DNA of 64,000 bases from DAOUJW01 sp034422115 (GTDB lineage: Bacteria > Chloroflexota > Dehalococcoidia > Lucifugimonadales > UBA2985): positions 1 to 64,000 of the forward strand of contig DAOUJW010000021.1 of the NCBI GenBank assembly GCA_034422115.1, read 5' to 3'. The notes beneath the pieces are model-generated. The model was not told the origin of the DNA and did no database searches. It saw only the letters and a list, made by a program, of their open reading frames with translations. This document shows, piece by piece, positions 8,472 to 16,831 of this stretch. The stretch's first letter is position 1. Every line of letters begins with the position of its first letter. Position numbers and translations under genes: made by a program.

Positions 8472-10190
8472 CTAGCCCTCAACTTCAACCGTTACAATAT
8501 CAATGCCGTGATACTTCCGGTGACGCACCCCGGAGGCGTAGTGCCTCAGCAGGCGCAGAGAGAACTCCCGCTCCTCGGACGCCTCGGCCTGCTCACTCAG
8601 GTAGGCCAGCCGGTCCTCAATATTCTCCTCCTCCTCCAGCGCCGCCAGGAACTCAAGCTCCACAATGCGGGCCCTTGAAGACGCAGTAACCACGAGACGC
8701 CGCCGCGTCTCGTCTTCACGCGCGTCCAGCAGTCTCAGCAGCGCCTCCTCTCCGACCAGGCGCAGCCGGTTGGCCGAGTCCTCGCTCCAGCCAACCCTGG
8801 TCGCCAGCTCCTCAAGGAACGCGTCGATACGCGACAACGAGTCAATGTGCAGGTCGACCTCGAGTCGTCTTCGCCGGGGGCCGCTCAGCTCCAGGAACAT
8901 GGTCAGCACAATCGCCGTGAACCCGCCTACCGTCATCCCGTTTCCGAGCACCGTGCCCCACGTGCCTCCAATCAGGTCGGCGACAACGTTGTCGCCCTGC
9001 AGGCCCAGTCCAACCGACAGCGAGATGCCGACGATGAGGCCCCTGCGCGGGTCGAGGCCGTCCTGCAGGACTGTGCGCATTCCCTCCAGGAAGAGCATGC
9101 CCATGATGAACAGGAAGAATGCGCTGGTGACCGCGCTGGGGATGGTGAGCAGCAACGCCATGAACTTGGGCAGCAGCACCAGGGCCACAAGCATAACGCC
9201 GATGGTGTACCCAACCCTGCGCGCGGCGACCCCGGTGAAGTTGGTGAGTGAGATGGTGGTGGCGTCCATTGAACCGCTGGGCAATATCCCCGCAACGCCG
9301 GAGACCAGCCCGCCCAGCCCGTTAGCGTTGACGGTCCCCTGCACCAGCCGGTAGTCGGTCACCTTTGGCTCCCGCCACGAGATGCGCTGCATGACCACGT
9401 TGCTGCCGATGGCCTTGATTGCTCCCGCCAGTGACACGATGAGGAACATCGGCAGCAGAGACCAGAACTCGGCCCCCGGCGTGAGATCCAGCCCCGGCAG
9501 CCGTGGGTCGGGCACGCCGACCCACGGCGCGTCCACCACGCGCTGCGCGTCGTAGAGTCCGAGTAGCCCGGCGGCGGCGCATCCCGCCAGAATGCCTATG
9601 AGTGGCGTCCACAGCCTGAGCGCGCCCGTCGCCCGCAGCCCAAGGAGCGCGGTGACAATCAGCATCACCGCGGCCACAGCCGGCGCGGCGTACGGCTCGG
9701 CGCCCTCCGTGGGCTCACCCAACCTGCCTACCACAACCTGTATCACCCCCGCCGCAATCAGCATTATCAGAATGCCGGTAACCATCGGCGTGATGATGCG
9801 TCGCAGCGCCGGGAGCCACCACGCCAGGGCAAACTGGAAAACAGACGAGGCAACAACCAGGCTCGCCAGGGTCTCCGGCCCCGCCTTGTCCACCGCCAGG
9901 AGGGCGATGGCCATGTAGCTGGGGGCGGGACCACAAAGCAGGTTATGGCCGCTGCCGAACCGCCTTAGACGCGCGGACTGCAAGGCGGTTACTATGCCGG
10001 CGAGAGCTATCGCTACCAGGACAGCCCAAGACAGGTAGTCTTCGCCCAAGCCCGACGCCTGGGCGAACAGGGACATGGTCAGCACCGTTGGCATGAGTGC
10101 GAGCACCATGCCCTGGAACCCCACGCCGGTCGACAGCGTTAAAGGACACCGTTCGTTGGGCTCGTAGCTGATGCCCTCAGTTGGTCTCAT
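8472..10190 (-). CDS. NCS2 (uracil/xanthine-type) permease fused to a GHKL ATPase-like domain
   Basis: A 572-residue protein. Residues 1 to about 425 form an NCS2/SLC23-type nucleobase transporter with around 12 to 14 hydrophobic segments, including a CGPAPSYMAIALL segment and the QGTVNANGLGGLVSGVAGILPSG region. The remaining 150 residues are soluble: RIDAFLEELATRVGWSEDSANRLRLVGEEALLRLL and a C-terminal IDIVTVEVEG strand resemble the anti-sigma-factor/histidine-kinase ATPase fold (HATPase_c_2). Ordinary NCS2 transporters stop before this region. The substrate is unproven; the tail may regulate transport or sense nucleotides. It is the first gene of an operon with two MaoC genes. Confidence 0.75.
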   Translation of the reverse strand: MRPTEGISYEPNERCPLTLSTGVGFQGMVLALMPTVLTMSLFAQASGLGEDYLSWAVLVAIALAGIVTALQSARLRRFGSGHNLLCGPAPSYMAIALLAVDKAGPETLASLVVASSVFQFALAWWLPALRRIITPMVTGILIMLIAAGVIQVVVGRLGEPTEGAEPYAAPAVAAVMLIVTALLGLRATGALRLWTPLIGILAGCAAAGLLGLYDAQRVVDAPWVGVPDPRLPGLDLTPGAEFWSLLPMFLIVSLAGAIKAIGSNVVMQRISWREPKVTDYRLVQGTVNANGLGGLVSGVAGILPSGSMDATTISLTNFTGVAARRVGYTIGVMLVALVLLPKFMALLLTIPSAVTSAFFLFIMGMLFLEGMRTVLQDGLDPRRGLIVGISLSVGLGLQGDNVVADLIGGTWGTVLGNGMTVGGFTAIVLTMFLELSGPRRRRLEVDLHIDSLSRIDAFLEELATRVGWSEDSANRLRLVGEEALLRLLDAREDETRRRLVVTASSRARIVELEFLAALEEEENIEDRLAYLSEQAEASEEREFSLRLLRHYASGVRHRKYHGIDIVTVEVEG

Positions 10191-10240
10191 AGGCGACGCT
10201 GGTCTCTGTTATCTCGTTGGGGACGTTCTACTCCAGATTC

Positions 10241-10416
10241 CCATCCGTCATTCCGGCGGAAGCCGGAATCCAGGCCGTCTGAACCCCGCTCATACCACGT
10301 CTTCGTTGAACCCTTAGCGGTCTCCGCCATAGCTGCAAAATAGGCGGACAAGCCTCCATCCGTCATTCCGGCGGAAGCCGGAATCCAGACAGTACGAACC
10401 TTGCTCATACCACGTC
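10241..10416. repeat. two direct copies of a 61-base REP-containing unit
   Basis: Copies at 10241-10301 and 10356-10416 differ at six positions. Each holds the palindrome ATTCCGGCGGAAGCCGGAAT followed by a CTCATACCACGTC end. In the second copy that end is the last codons and stop of the GIY-YIG gene (DVV-stop, reverse strand), so the first copy carries a duplicated fragment of the same gene end. Confidence 0.85.
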
Positions 10417-10692
10417 CTCATACAAGTCCCGCCACGACGGATTGTCTCTCTCAATCAACTCAAGCTTCCACGCCCGGTGCCACTCCTTAAGCTGTTTCTC
10501 CCGAGTAACTGCGCTCAGCATTGTCTCGTGGCCTTCATACCAGACTAGGGTGTGCACTTGGTAGCGTTTAGTAAACCCCTCTTCAATATCGTTCTTGTGG
10601 TGCCAGACCCGCTGAACGAGATTGGATGTTGTTCCTATGTACAGAGTGCCGTTGCGTTTGCTCGCCATTATATAGACACAGGGCTGTTTCAC
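10405..10692 (-). CDS. small GIY-YIG endonuclease-like protein
   Basis: A 95-residue single-domain GIY-YIG nuclease (UvrC N-terminal/YhbQ type). The YIMASKRNGTLYIGTT motif supplies the GIY-YIG tyrosines, TSNLVQRVWHH the conserved Arg, and REKQLKEWHRAWKLELIE the conserved Glu-containing helix; WRDLYED closes the domain. The biological role of these stand-alone nucleases is poorly known. The gene is bracketed by REP palindromes on both sides, one of which overlaps its stop codon, suggesting a link between gene and repeat. Confidence 0.85.
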   Translation of the reverse strand: MKQPCVYIMASKRNGTLYIGTTSNLVQRVWHHKNDIEEGFTKRYQVHTLVWYEGHETMLSAVTREKQLKEWHRAWKLELIERDNPSWRDLYEDVV

Positions 10693-10703
10693 TTGGGTGT
10701 CCT

Positions 10704-10731
10704 CTGGATTCCGGCTTCCGCCGGAATGACG
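10704..10731. repeat. inverted REP copy upstream of the GIY-YIG gene
   Basis: The segment carrying ATTCCGGCTTCCGCCGGAAT followed by GACG is the same palindrome as at 10250 and 10365 in the opposite orientation. With them it brackets the GIY-YIG gene. The rest of 10693-10857 shows no gene. Confidence 0.85.
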
Positions 10732-10857
10732 ATGGGGCGTCGTTTGCCATGGCCTATAGGGCTCTCACCCCGCCTGAACCTCTCCTGCTCCTCAGCGTGG
10801 TGGTAGTCAAAGTCTATGACGGGTCTCTTTTACCATATGCGGCAACTTGCATATTTG

Positions 10858-11616
10858 TTAAGTACGCACGAACTCATTTACTGAGTTGACCGCTGATACA
10901 TCATAACCTAATGCCAACTCCTTGGTTCTCATTGATTCAAGTGCAAGGTCATTTATGGATTTAACGGCATCATGCTGTTCTGGGGTCTCCGGTACTGGAA
11001 TCAAGATGTCTTCGACATGTTCTGCAGTGAGTTCGTCAACCACAGCACCGTAGATCCCGTTGAACTGAGCTTGTCCCAGTTCAGATTTTAGGTAAGCGTA
11101 TATGTACCCTGGTGGACATGGGCCATTAGCTAGAGGAACAATGCGCAGTATGTGTTGTGAAGCTGCCCAATTGTTCCATTGTGGCAAAGCAATGGTAACT
11201 CGCCCAATAGTACCCGAGCATGTCACAAGTATCCATCCTTCTTTGATTATCCAACGCTCTAGTCTCTTGTGAGCAGCACGGGACAAATATTTTAGGTCGG
11301 CTGGCTCAAAGTGGACTATGTGGCTCCCTTGAAGGAATGGAACACCGTGTTCCTTCTCCACGTATACGCGCTTGAATCTTGGGGGTATAAATATGCTTTC
11401 AGTTACGTCAGCTAGTTTTTTTGGGTTCAGATATGAGGATTCAAGAGCCTCAAGAGCCAAGGCAGTTGTAGAGTTAAAATATCCAGCGTCTAAACGCATT
11501 TCACCTTGAAGCAATCTTTGAGAGGGTATACTAGCTGTGGGTACAGCGGTTTCCGCCTCTACTTCTTTGAGACGTTCTAGCGCTTGAGTCTCGCTGAACT
11601 GGGTAGTCTCAACCAT
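10858..11616 (-). CDS. restriction-modification DNA specificity subunit (HsdS/BcgIB-like)
   Basis: A 252-residue protein resembling one target-recognition half of a type I S subunit. Features are the entry segment RLDAGYFNST, GVPFLQGSHIVHFEPADLKYLSR, IIKEGWILVTCSGTIGRVTIA (a recurring HsdS motif), the SQHILRIVPL strand, YIYAYLKSELGQAQF and the closing LTAEHVEDILIPVPETPEQHDAVKSINDLALES conserved helix. It is half the length of a two-TRD HsdS and so resembles BcgI-type B subunits, or works as a dimer. Its start overlaps the methylase stop by eight bases. The locus is AT-rich compared with flanking genes. Confidence 0.85.
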   Translation of the reverse strand: MVETTQFSETQALERLKEVEAETAVPTASIPSQRLLQGEMRLDAGYFNSTTALALEALESSYLNPKKLADVTESIFIPPRFKRVYVEKEHGVPFLQGSHIVHFEPADLKYLSRAAHKRLERWIIKEGWILVTCSGTIGRVTIALPQWNNWAASQHILRIVPLANGPCPPGYIYAYLKSELGQAQFNGIYGAVVDELTAEHVEDILIPVPETPEQHDAVKSINDLALESMRTKELALGYDVSAVNSVNEFVRT

Positions 11617-13585
11617 TTAACCACCTCATACGCTCGGGGTTCTGCAACCACTCTCTGAAAGACTCCACTACATTCGGTAGCTCATCGTGTATTCTTAAGC
11701 GCCTATGTTTCCGTCTTTCAACGACTGTCGAATTACCATTGGGAGTACTTCTATAAACAGGCGTAATCTCTTCATACTCTATTAGGTCACCCTCCGGAGT
11801 GCGAAGAGGTAACTTGTTGCCCCGCCTGTCATGTCCCACTGCACGAGGAATAGCCATGAATACTTCATATTGTCTTGGTCGTCCGGCTTCGCGCTCAAAT
11901 GCTATCTCTTCGGCAGTCTTTTTCTGCAAGAGAAGTAAACTGGTCTGTGTCCCTGTGTGAGGCTGGAACGTCTCCGCAGGCAAATCAATACTAGCTACAA
12001 CGCGGGAGTTCTTGAGAAGCCAATTACGTAGAGGTTTAAGGCCAGGATTGGTTAGTATACTATCGGGTAGGACGATTGCCAAACGCCCGCCTGGACGTAG
12101 CAACTGTAGGCATCGCTCAATGAATAGCTGCTCCGGCGGCCTAACTCCTCGACCATGTTGACCTGTGATGTCGAGTCTAGCTACTTCAAACTGTTCCAAA
12201 ATGTGGGGATCGTCGATTGGTATATAGGAACCGAACGGCGGGTTCGTCAAGATGGCGTCAAAAGAGTTGGGGGAGATTTTTCTTTGGACATCATTCGGGG
12301 GTTGACTCGGCCACTCTCCAGGAGGCAGCAATGAGTTGGCATGAAGAACATTGGTTGAACCGTCTCCCTGCATAACCAGGTTCATTTGAGCAGCTTGCAC
12401 CAGCACTGGATTGAAATCAATGCCAAACAGCTTAGTAGAGGCAGTCTCACGTAGACGGTTCTCTGTTTCACGTTCCACTCTATTGTCATCTTCCAGCCAT
12501 CTACTTCTCTCCGATGCGCGAATGTGCTCTTCCAACACATTCATAAGAGCAACAAGAAACCCGCCTGTTCCTACGGCGGGATCCAAAATACTGATGTTGA
12601 GCCACTTATCTTCTGGGAACGTAGCCAGTACCATTTCAGCAGCCATTTTGCAGACGGTTCTGGGTGTAAAAAACTCTCCCCTATCGCCGCGGAGATTGGA
12701 GCCTACAAGTTGTTCATAGGCGACTCCCTTCACGTCTGCGCGCGTCTGCATTAAGGAAAAACGTTGGAGTTCACCAACTATGTAAGCCAACACATGATTG
12801 TCGAGTTCAATTTCCGAACTGGCGTCAAAAATATATGGGTAACGCTCTCTCACGGCGTTGAATAGCTGGTCTACTGCGTTTCTTAGCCTGCGCTGCCCTA
12901 TTTCAGACTGTCGCTCTTCATTCCCAATAAAGAACTTCAATGCGTCCGAAAGATTGTGTTCATCCTGGACTTTGCAGAAGATGAGCTTTAAGAACTCATT
13001 GAAGGCCGGTTCCTTCTGTAGTCCTTGATTCCCGTAGATATAGTTATGGCAACGGCGGAACACGGCCACCAATTCATCCTCCGCGGGAACCAAGTCTGAA
13101 AAATGGGGGGCTCTGGGCGCGTCAGTACCGAATCTAGGGATGTCAGTGGCTAGTCGGGGTTCCCGGACACCCAACGGGGAGGTCACTACCTCCCAGACTT
13201 GTAGTTCCGAGCCTACCCACATACCAAACCGACAGTTCATGCAGGCTGCCATGTAAGATTTGAGCTGTTCTACGCCATTATCCCGGTCTGATGGCCTTAT
13301 TTCCTCTCGTTTACATTCAACGACAATGCTTATGTTCTCTTGTACGTGTTCTGTATCAGGAGGGAAGATAGCAATGTCAGCACGTTTTCGGCTAGTACCG
13401 AGATTGACCCTGAACTCAATCTCAATGTCCACGCGGCTGTACCCGTAATGGTCAATAAGGCTCCGCGCTACACGTTGTCTAACATTCTCTTCTGGCGTGT
13501 CTTTTCGTAGCTTATCAGTAACAATGCAACGGAGGTTTCCATCCGGGATGAAGGTTATTTCTTGTGACTCGTCCGGTGTAGCCAA
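11609..13585 (-). CDS. fused restriction nuclease and N6-adenine DNA methylase (BcgIA-like)
   Basis: A 658-residue protein with two activities visible. Residues 1 to about 170 form a type I HsdR-N-like nuclease domain with PD-(D/E)xK residues D70 (RADIAIF) and E90-x-K92 (VVECKRE). The rest is an HsdM-type N6-adenine methyltransferase: a helical region, GEFFTPRTVCKMAAEMV (about 303-319), SAM motif I DPAVGTGGF (335-343), catalytic NPPFGS (448-453) and RPGGRLAIVLPDSIL. No SNF2 translocase motor is present here or nearby. Together with the downstream specificity gene this is the architecture of type IIB (BcgI-like) or IIG systems rather than classical type I. Whether it cuts DNA is inference. Confidence 0.85.
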   Translation of the reverse strand: MATPDESQEITFIPDGNLRCIVTDKLRKDTPEENVRQRVARSLIDHYGYSRVDIEIEFRVNLGTSRKRADIAIFPPDTEHVQENISIVVECKREEIRPSDRDNGVEQLKSYMAACMNCRFGMWVGSELQVWEVVTSPLGVREPRLATDIPRFGTDAPRAPHFSDLVPAEDELVAVFRRCHNYIYGNQGLQKEPAFNEFLKLIFCKVQDEHNLSDALKFFIGNEERQSEIGQRRLRNAVDQLFNAVRERYPYIFDASSEIELDNHVLAYIVGELQRFSLMQTRADVKGVAYEQLVGSNLRGDRGEFFTPRTVCKMAAEMVLATFPEDKWLNISILDPAVGTGGFLVALMNVLEEHIRASERSRWLEDDNRVERETENRLRETASTKLFGIDFNPVLVQAAQMNLVMQGDGSTNVLHANSLLPPGEWPSQPPNDVQRKISPNSFDAILTNPPFGSYIPIDDPHILEQFEVARLDITGQHGRGVRPPEQLFIERCLQLLRPGGRLAIVLPDSILTNPGLKPLRNWLLKNSRVVASIDLPAETFQPHTGTQTSLLLLQKKTAEEIAFEREAGRPRQYEVFMAIPRAVGHDRRGNKLPLRTPEGDLIEYEEITPVYRSTPNGNSTVVERRKHRRLRIHDELPNVVESFREWLQNPERMRWLNG

Positions 13586-13608
13586 GTTACTCTCCAGCTA
13601 TTTTCTTC

Positions 13609-13944
13609 CTACTGGTGATTCAGGATCATCCCCCGCGCGGCGTTCAGCAGGTCGTGGAGCGCTACGCTGTGGCCGGCTTTCTTTGCCTCAAGCCACCGCT
13701 CAAAGGTCTTCCTGCCCTCGCCGGACTTCCTGCCCGCCAGCAGGCTCTCCACGCTCAGGTCTTCGTCCAGATCAGGCCAGTGAATATGCCGTCCTGCGGC
13801 GAGCAGTTCCCAGTTGTTGCGTTCCAGAGGCGTGGCGTGGACCAGCCGAGGGTACCACACCAGCGGAGTGGAGATAGTCCGTCCGTCGGTGAGGTCAACG
13901 GTCAGCGTGTCCTCGGTGGCAGTGACGTTTACAATCATCGGCAT
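13609..13944 (-). CDS. DUF2442 domain protein
   Basis: A 111-residue protein with the DUF2442 pattern: VTATEDTLTVDLTDGRTISTPLVWYPRLVHATPLERNNWELLAAGRHIHWPDLDEDLSVESLL. Such proteins often sit next to DUF4160 genes and are suspected toxin-antitoxin components, but no DUF4160 partner is visible here. The C-terminal 45 residues (KTFERWLEAKKAGHSVALHD) extend past the core domain. It lies between the restriction system and the CoA-transferase gene. No function is assigned. Confidence 0.75.
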   Translation of the reverse strand: MPMIVNVTATEDTLTVDLTDGRTISTPLVWYPRLVHATPLERNNWELLAAGRHIHWPDLDEDLSVESLLAGRKSGEGRKTFERWLEAKKAGHSVALHDLLNAARGMILNHQ

Positions 13945-13950
13945 TGCCCC

Positions 13951-16467
13951 CTACGTCACGTGCGGGGCGTAGTCCATGCCTATCTGGCCCAGGGCCTTCA
14001 GCTTGTCGTACTCCTCCTCCGCTATCTTCAGCACCTCGCGGTAGATGTAGTCGTTGTCCTCACCCAGGCGCACCGGCGGCTTCAGCTTCGGGAAGGGGAC
14101 CTTGGACAGCATGAAGGTTGTGCTGGGGGTCAGGTGCGTGCCCAGCTCCACCCCGGTGATGGGCACAAAGAAGTCCCGCTCCTTCATATGGGGGTCAGCG
14201 TAGGCCTGCGCCTCGTTCAGCACCGGCCCGGCGATGACGCCCTCCCTCTGGAGCAGGTTGAACAGTTCTATGGGGTCCTTGTCCACCGTCCACGCCTCGA
14301 TCGTCCTGTCGACGTCGTCGTGGTTGGCGTAGAGCTTCTCCATGTCGCTGAAGCGACCGTCCTCTGCCAGGTCGGCCCTCCCCATCACGCGGCAGAGGGA
14401 CCGCCACTGCTCGATCTCCGCGATGGAGATGCAGAGCCACAGGTCGTCGCCGGCGCAGCGGTACGCCCCCTGCACCAGCTTGTAGTCGCGGTTGCCCAGG
14501 GTCGCGGCCACCCGGCCGTTGATGGTGTAGTCCATAATCAGCTCGCCCAGGTGCGGCATGAAGTTCTCCCCAAGGGAGATGTCTATGTACATGCCCTTGC
14601 CCGTCTTCTCCCTGTGGTGAAGGGCCATGATGGCGGCGATGGCCATGGTGACTCCGGTGGAGGCGTCCGATGGCACGGCGGCCGGGACGCCCTCCGCGTC
14701 CATGTCCGGGTAGCCCATGACCGACGCGTGGCCGTAGGCGGCCTCAAACTGCATCCCGAAGCCCCGGTATCCCGCCCAGGGCCCGGTGCGCCCGTAGCCC
14801 GTGGTGGAGATCATGATGAGGCGGGGGTTCCACTGGCTGACCACGTCCCACGTGAGGCCCAGGCGCTCAATGGAGCCCAGGGCGTTGTTCTCCATGAACA
14901 GGTCGCTTATCTCAATCAGCCTGCGCATGATGTCCTTGCCCTCAGGCGTGTGCAGGTCGGCGGTCATGGAGTACTTGCTGCGATTGTGGGCGTTGAAGTT
15001 GGCGGAGCGGTTCCAGGGTCTCGGCCCCGGGTCGCGGTCCGGGTACGTGGAAATGGGCCTCTTCTCCTCCTCCTCCTTGGTGGCTCTCGCAGGCCCGCGG
15101 CTGCCGACGGGCTTCACGTTGACCGACTCCACCCGTATCACCTCCGCGCCCATGTCTCCCAGGAACATCGTGGAGTAGGGACCGGCCAGGACGACCGTCA
15201 TGTCGGCGATTCTGACGCCCTCCAGTGGGAGCTTGGCCTTCCTCTCCGACGGCGCAGGGACCGATGCCGCCGACCCGCGGCTCTTCTCGACCTCCGCCTT
15301 CACCTCGTCGTTGTGCTGGCCCAGCGTTGGAGCGGGTCTGCGAATCTGCCACCACGGCTCCTCCGTGACTATGGGCCGGCCGGTGTAGCGGAACTTGCCC
15401 GCCACCGGATGGTCTACCTCCACAAAGTACTTTCTGGCTTTGAGCTGCTCAAGGCCGTCCACCACGTCATCGATGTTGTTGATGCCTGCGGACGGAATCT
15501 CGAACTCCTGGCACGCGGCCACCACCTCGTTCCGGGTCCGCTGGAAAATCCACGGGAACCAGATGGTCTCCTCGAACTCCTCCTTGGCGTCCAGGTCAAG
15601 CTGCCCCATTGGAGGGGCAAACTTGGAGTCCGCAAGCTCCGGCATTCCCAGCATCGCGATGGTGCGCGGCCAGAACATCGCGCCCGCGGTGATGTTCACG
15701 TAGCCGTCGGCGCAGGGATATATGCCCGCCGGGTAGCCGATGCGGATGCCGCCCAGCCGCACGCCAACGTCGCCGGTGTACTGGTACTGGAGCAGCCCCA
15801 CCATCCGCCCGTTGATGGAGGCCATCTGCGTCTCCAGTATGGACACGTCAATCTGCTGACCGCCCATGCCCTGGTACTCCCGCCCGTAGAAGGCGAACAT
15901 GGTGGCCATGGCGGCGTTGTTGCCGGCCTGGTACTGCACGTGGTTGCCGCCCAGCCTGAGGGGGTACTTGTCCGGAAAGCCGGAGGCGTTCATCCTGCCC
16001 CCCATCGAAAAAAGCGTCAGCTCCGAGGCCAGGTAGTCCCGGTACGGGCCGGTCTGCCCGAAGTTGGAGATGGAGGTCATTATCAGGTTGGGGTTGATTT
16101 TGGACAGGGTGTCGTAGTCCAGCCCCAGGCTGGCCATCACGCCCGGCCGGAAGTTCTCCACCAGCACGTCGGCGCTCTTCACCAGCTCCTTGACGAGATC
16201 CACGCCCTGGGGCGTCTTCAGGTCAAGGGTGACGCTCCGCTTGTTGGTGTTGAGGTGCAGGAAGAGGCCGCTCTTCTCAGGATGGGGTATATCCTGGGGG
16301 AATGGCCCCTCGTGGCGGGCGTAGTCGCCGGTCCCGGGGCGCTCCACCTTGATCACGTCCGCGCCGAAGTCGGCCAGGAGCTTGGTGCAGTAGGGGCCGG
16401 CTATGCCGTGGCTGAGGTCGACTACGCGGAGGTCAGATAGGGGTTGTGCTTCCAGTTGCTGTGTCAT
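13951..16467 (-). CDS. tandem family III CoA-transferase (CaiB/BaiF), two domains in one chain
   Basis: An 838-residue protein made of two CaiB/BaiF modules of about 400 residues. Module 1 starts with LRVVDLSHGIAGPYCTKLLADFGADVIKVE and has QQIDVSILE around the catalytic Asp. Module 2 starts near VRIADMTVVLAGPYSTMFLGDMGAEVIRVE and has YIDISLGENFMPHLG. Family III enzymes move CoA between acyl-CoA and a free acid such as formyl/oxalyl, carnitine or aromatic acids. Most are single-module dimers, so this chain may be an intramolecular heterodimer. The ATG at 16465-16467 follows GGGAGGA by six bases. The substrate cannot be deduced. Confidence 0.9.
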   Translation of the reverse strand: MTQQLEAQPLSDLRVVDLSHGIAGPYCTKLLADFGADVIKVERPGTGDYARHEGPFPQDIPHPEKSGLFLHLNTNKRSVTLDLKTPQGVDLVKELVKSADVLVENFRPGVMASLGLDYDTLSKINPNLIMTSISNFGQTGPYRDYLASELTLFSMGGRMNASGFPDKYPLRLGGNHVQYQAGNNAAMATMFAFYGREYQGMGGQQIDVSILETQMASINGRMVGLLQYQYTGDVGVRLGGIRIGYPAGIYPCADGYVNITAGAMFWPRTIAMLGMPELADSKFAPPMGQLDLDAKEEFEETIWFPWIFQRTRNEVVAACQEFEIPSAGINNIDDVVDGLEQLKARKYFVEVDHPVAGKFRYTGRPIVTEEPWWQIRRPAPTLGQHNDEVKAEVEKSRGSAASVPAPSERKAKLPLEGVRIADMTVVLAGPYSTMFLGDMGAEVIRVESVNVKPVGSRGPARATKEEEEKRPISTYPDRDPGPRPWNRSANFNAHNRSKYSMTADLHTPEGKDIMRRLIEISDLFMENNALGSIERLGLTWDVVSQWNPRLIMISTTGYGRTGPWAGYRGFGMQFEAAYGHASVMGYPDMDAEGVPAAVPSDASTGVTMAIAAIMALHHREKTGKGMYIDISLGENFMPHLGELIMDYTINGRVAATLGNRDYKLVQGAYRCAGDDLWLCISIAEIEQWRSLCRVMGRADLAEDGRFSDMEKLYANHDDVDRTIEAWTVDKDPIELFNLLQREGVIAGPVLNEAQAYADPHMKERDFFVPITGVELGTHLTPSTTFMLSKVPFPKLKPPVRLGEDNDYIYREVLKIAEEEYDKLKALGQIGMDYAPHVT

Positions 16468-16609
16468 GGCAATCCTCCCGTTCATAGAGAGTTCAAGGAG
16501 CTACGTGGCGATAGGATAGCATATTGGAGAAGTCGCTGTCTTTGCCCTTTTCGAGAAGCGCAACAACTGCCGTTTCAATGGTTGCAAAGCGGAGCGAGGC
16601 GCCCCGACA

Positions 16610-16754
16610 CCGCTCATACTGAGCCTGTCGAAGTATGAGCGGTAGCAATTACGCCCGCTGTACTCCCGCTCTGGTTCGACATGCTCACCCCCGTATCAAG
16701 TACGGGGCAGGCTATGAGCGGAGAAAGCCTTTCTCTCCCCCTGAAGGGGGAGAG
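16610..16754. repeat. three dispersed palindromes upstream of the hydrolase gene
   Basis: 16610-16642: CCGCTCATACT and AGTATGAGCGG as an inverted pair around GAGCCTGTCGA. 16689-16707: CCCCGTATCAAGTACGGGG. 16733-16754: CTCTCCCCCTGAAGGGGGAGAG followed by TCAGAGAGGGGGTG. The same three sequences recur near 450, 32100-32350, 40600, 45570, 53270 and 61000. They fill the gap between the CoA-transferase and hydrolase genes. Confidence 0.8.
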
Positions 16755-16812
16755 TCAGAGAGGGGGTGCCCCGTAGCCAAGACATGACAGTCTTTAGCCC
16801 CGCTTGCCCTCC

Positions 16813-16822
16813 GTGCTATTAT
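16813..16822 (+). promoter_or_regulatory. extended -10 promoter for the hydrolase gene
   Basis: TGCTATTAT, ending at 16822, lies nine bases before the GTG start. Transcription would begin at or next to the start codon, suggesting a leaderless or nearly leaderless message. Confidence 0.55.
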
Positions 16823-16831
16823 AGGGCCATC

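Noticed and set aside
10187..10408. 73-codon frame with VWIPASAGMT-type residues
   Set aside because: It is translation of the REP palindromes; such peptides recur wherever the repeat occurs and have no ribosome site.
10858..13585. Complete type I restriction system
   Set aside because: No HsdR motor gene is present and the methylase carries its own nuclease domain.
13615..16440. 941-codon open frame antisense to the CoA-transferase gene
   Set aside because: A by-product of high-GC codon bias on the opposite strand; the sense frame has clear domains.
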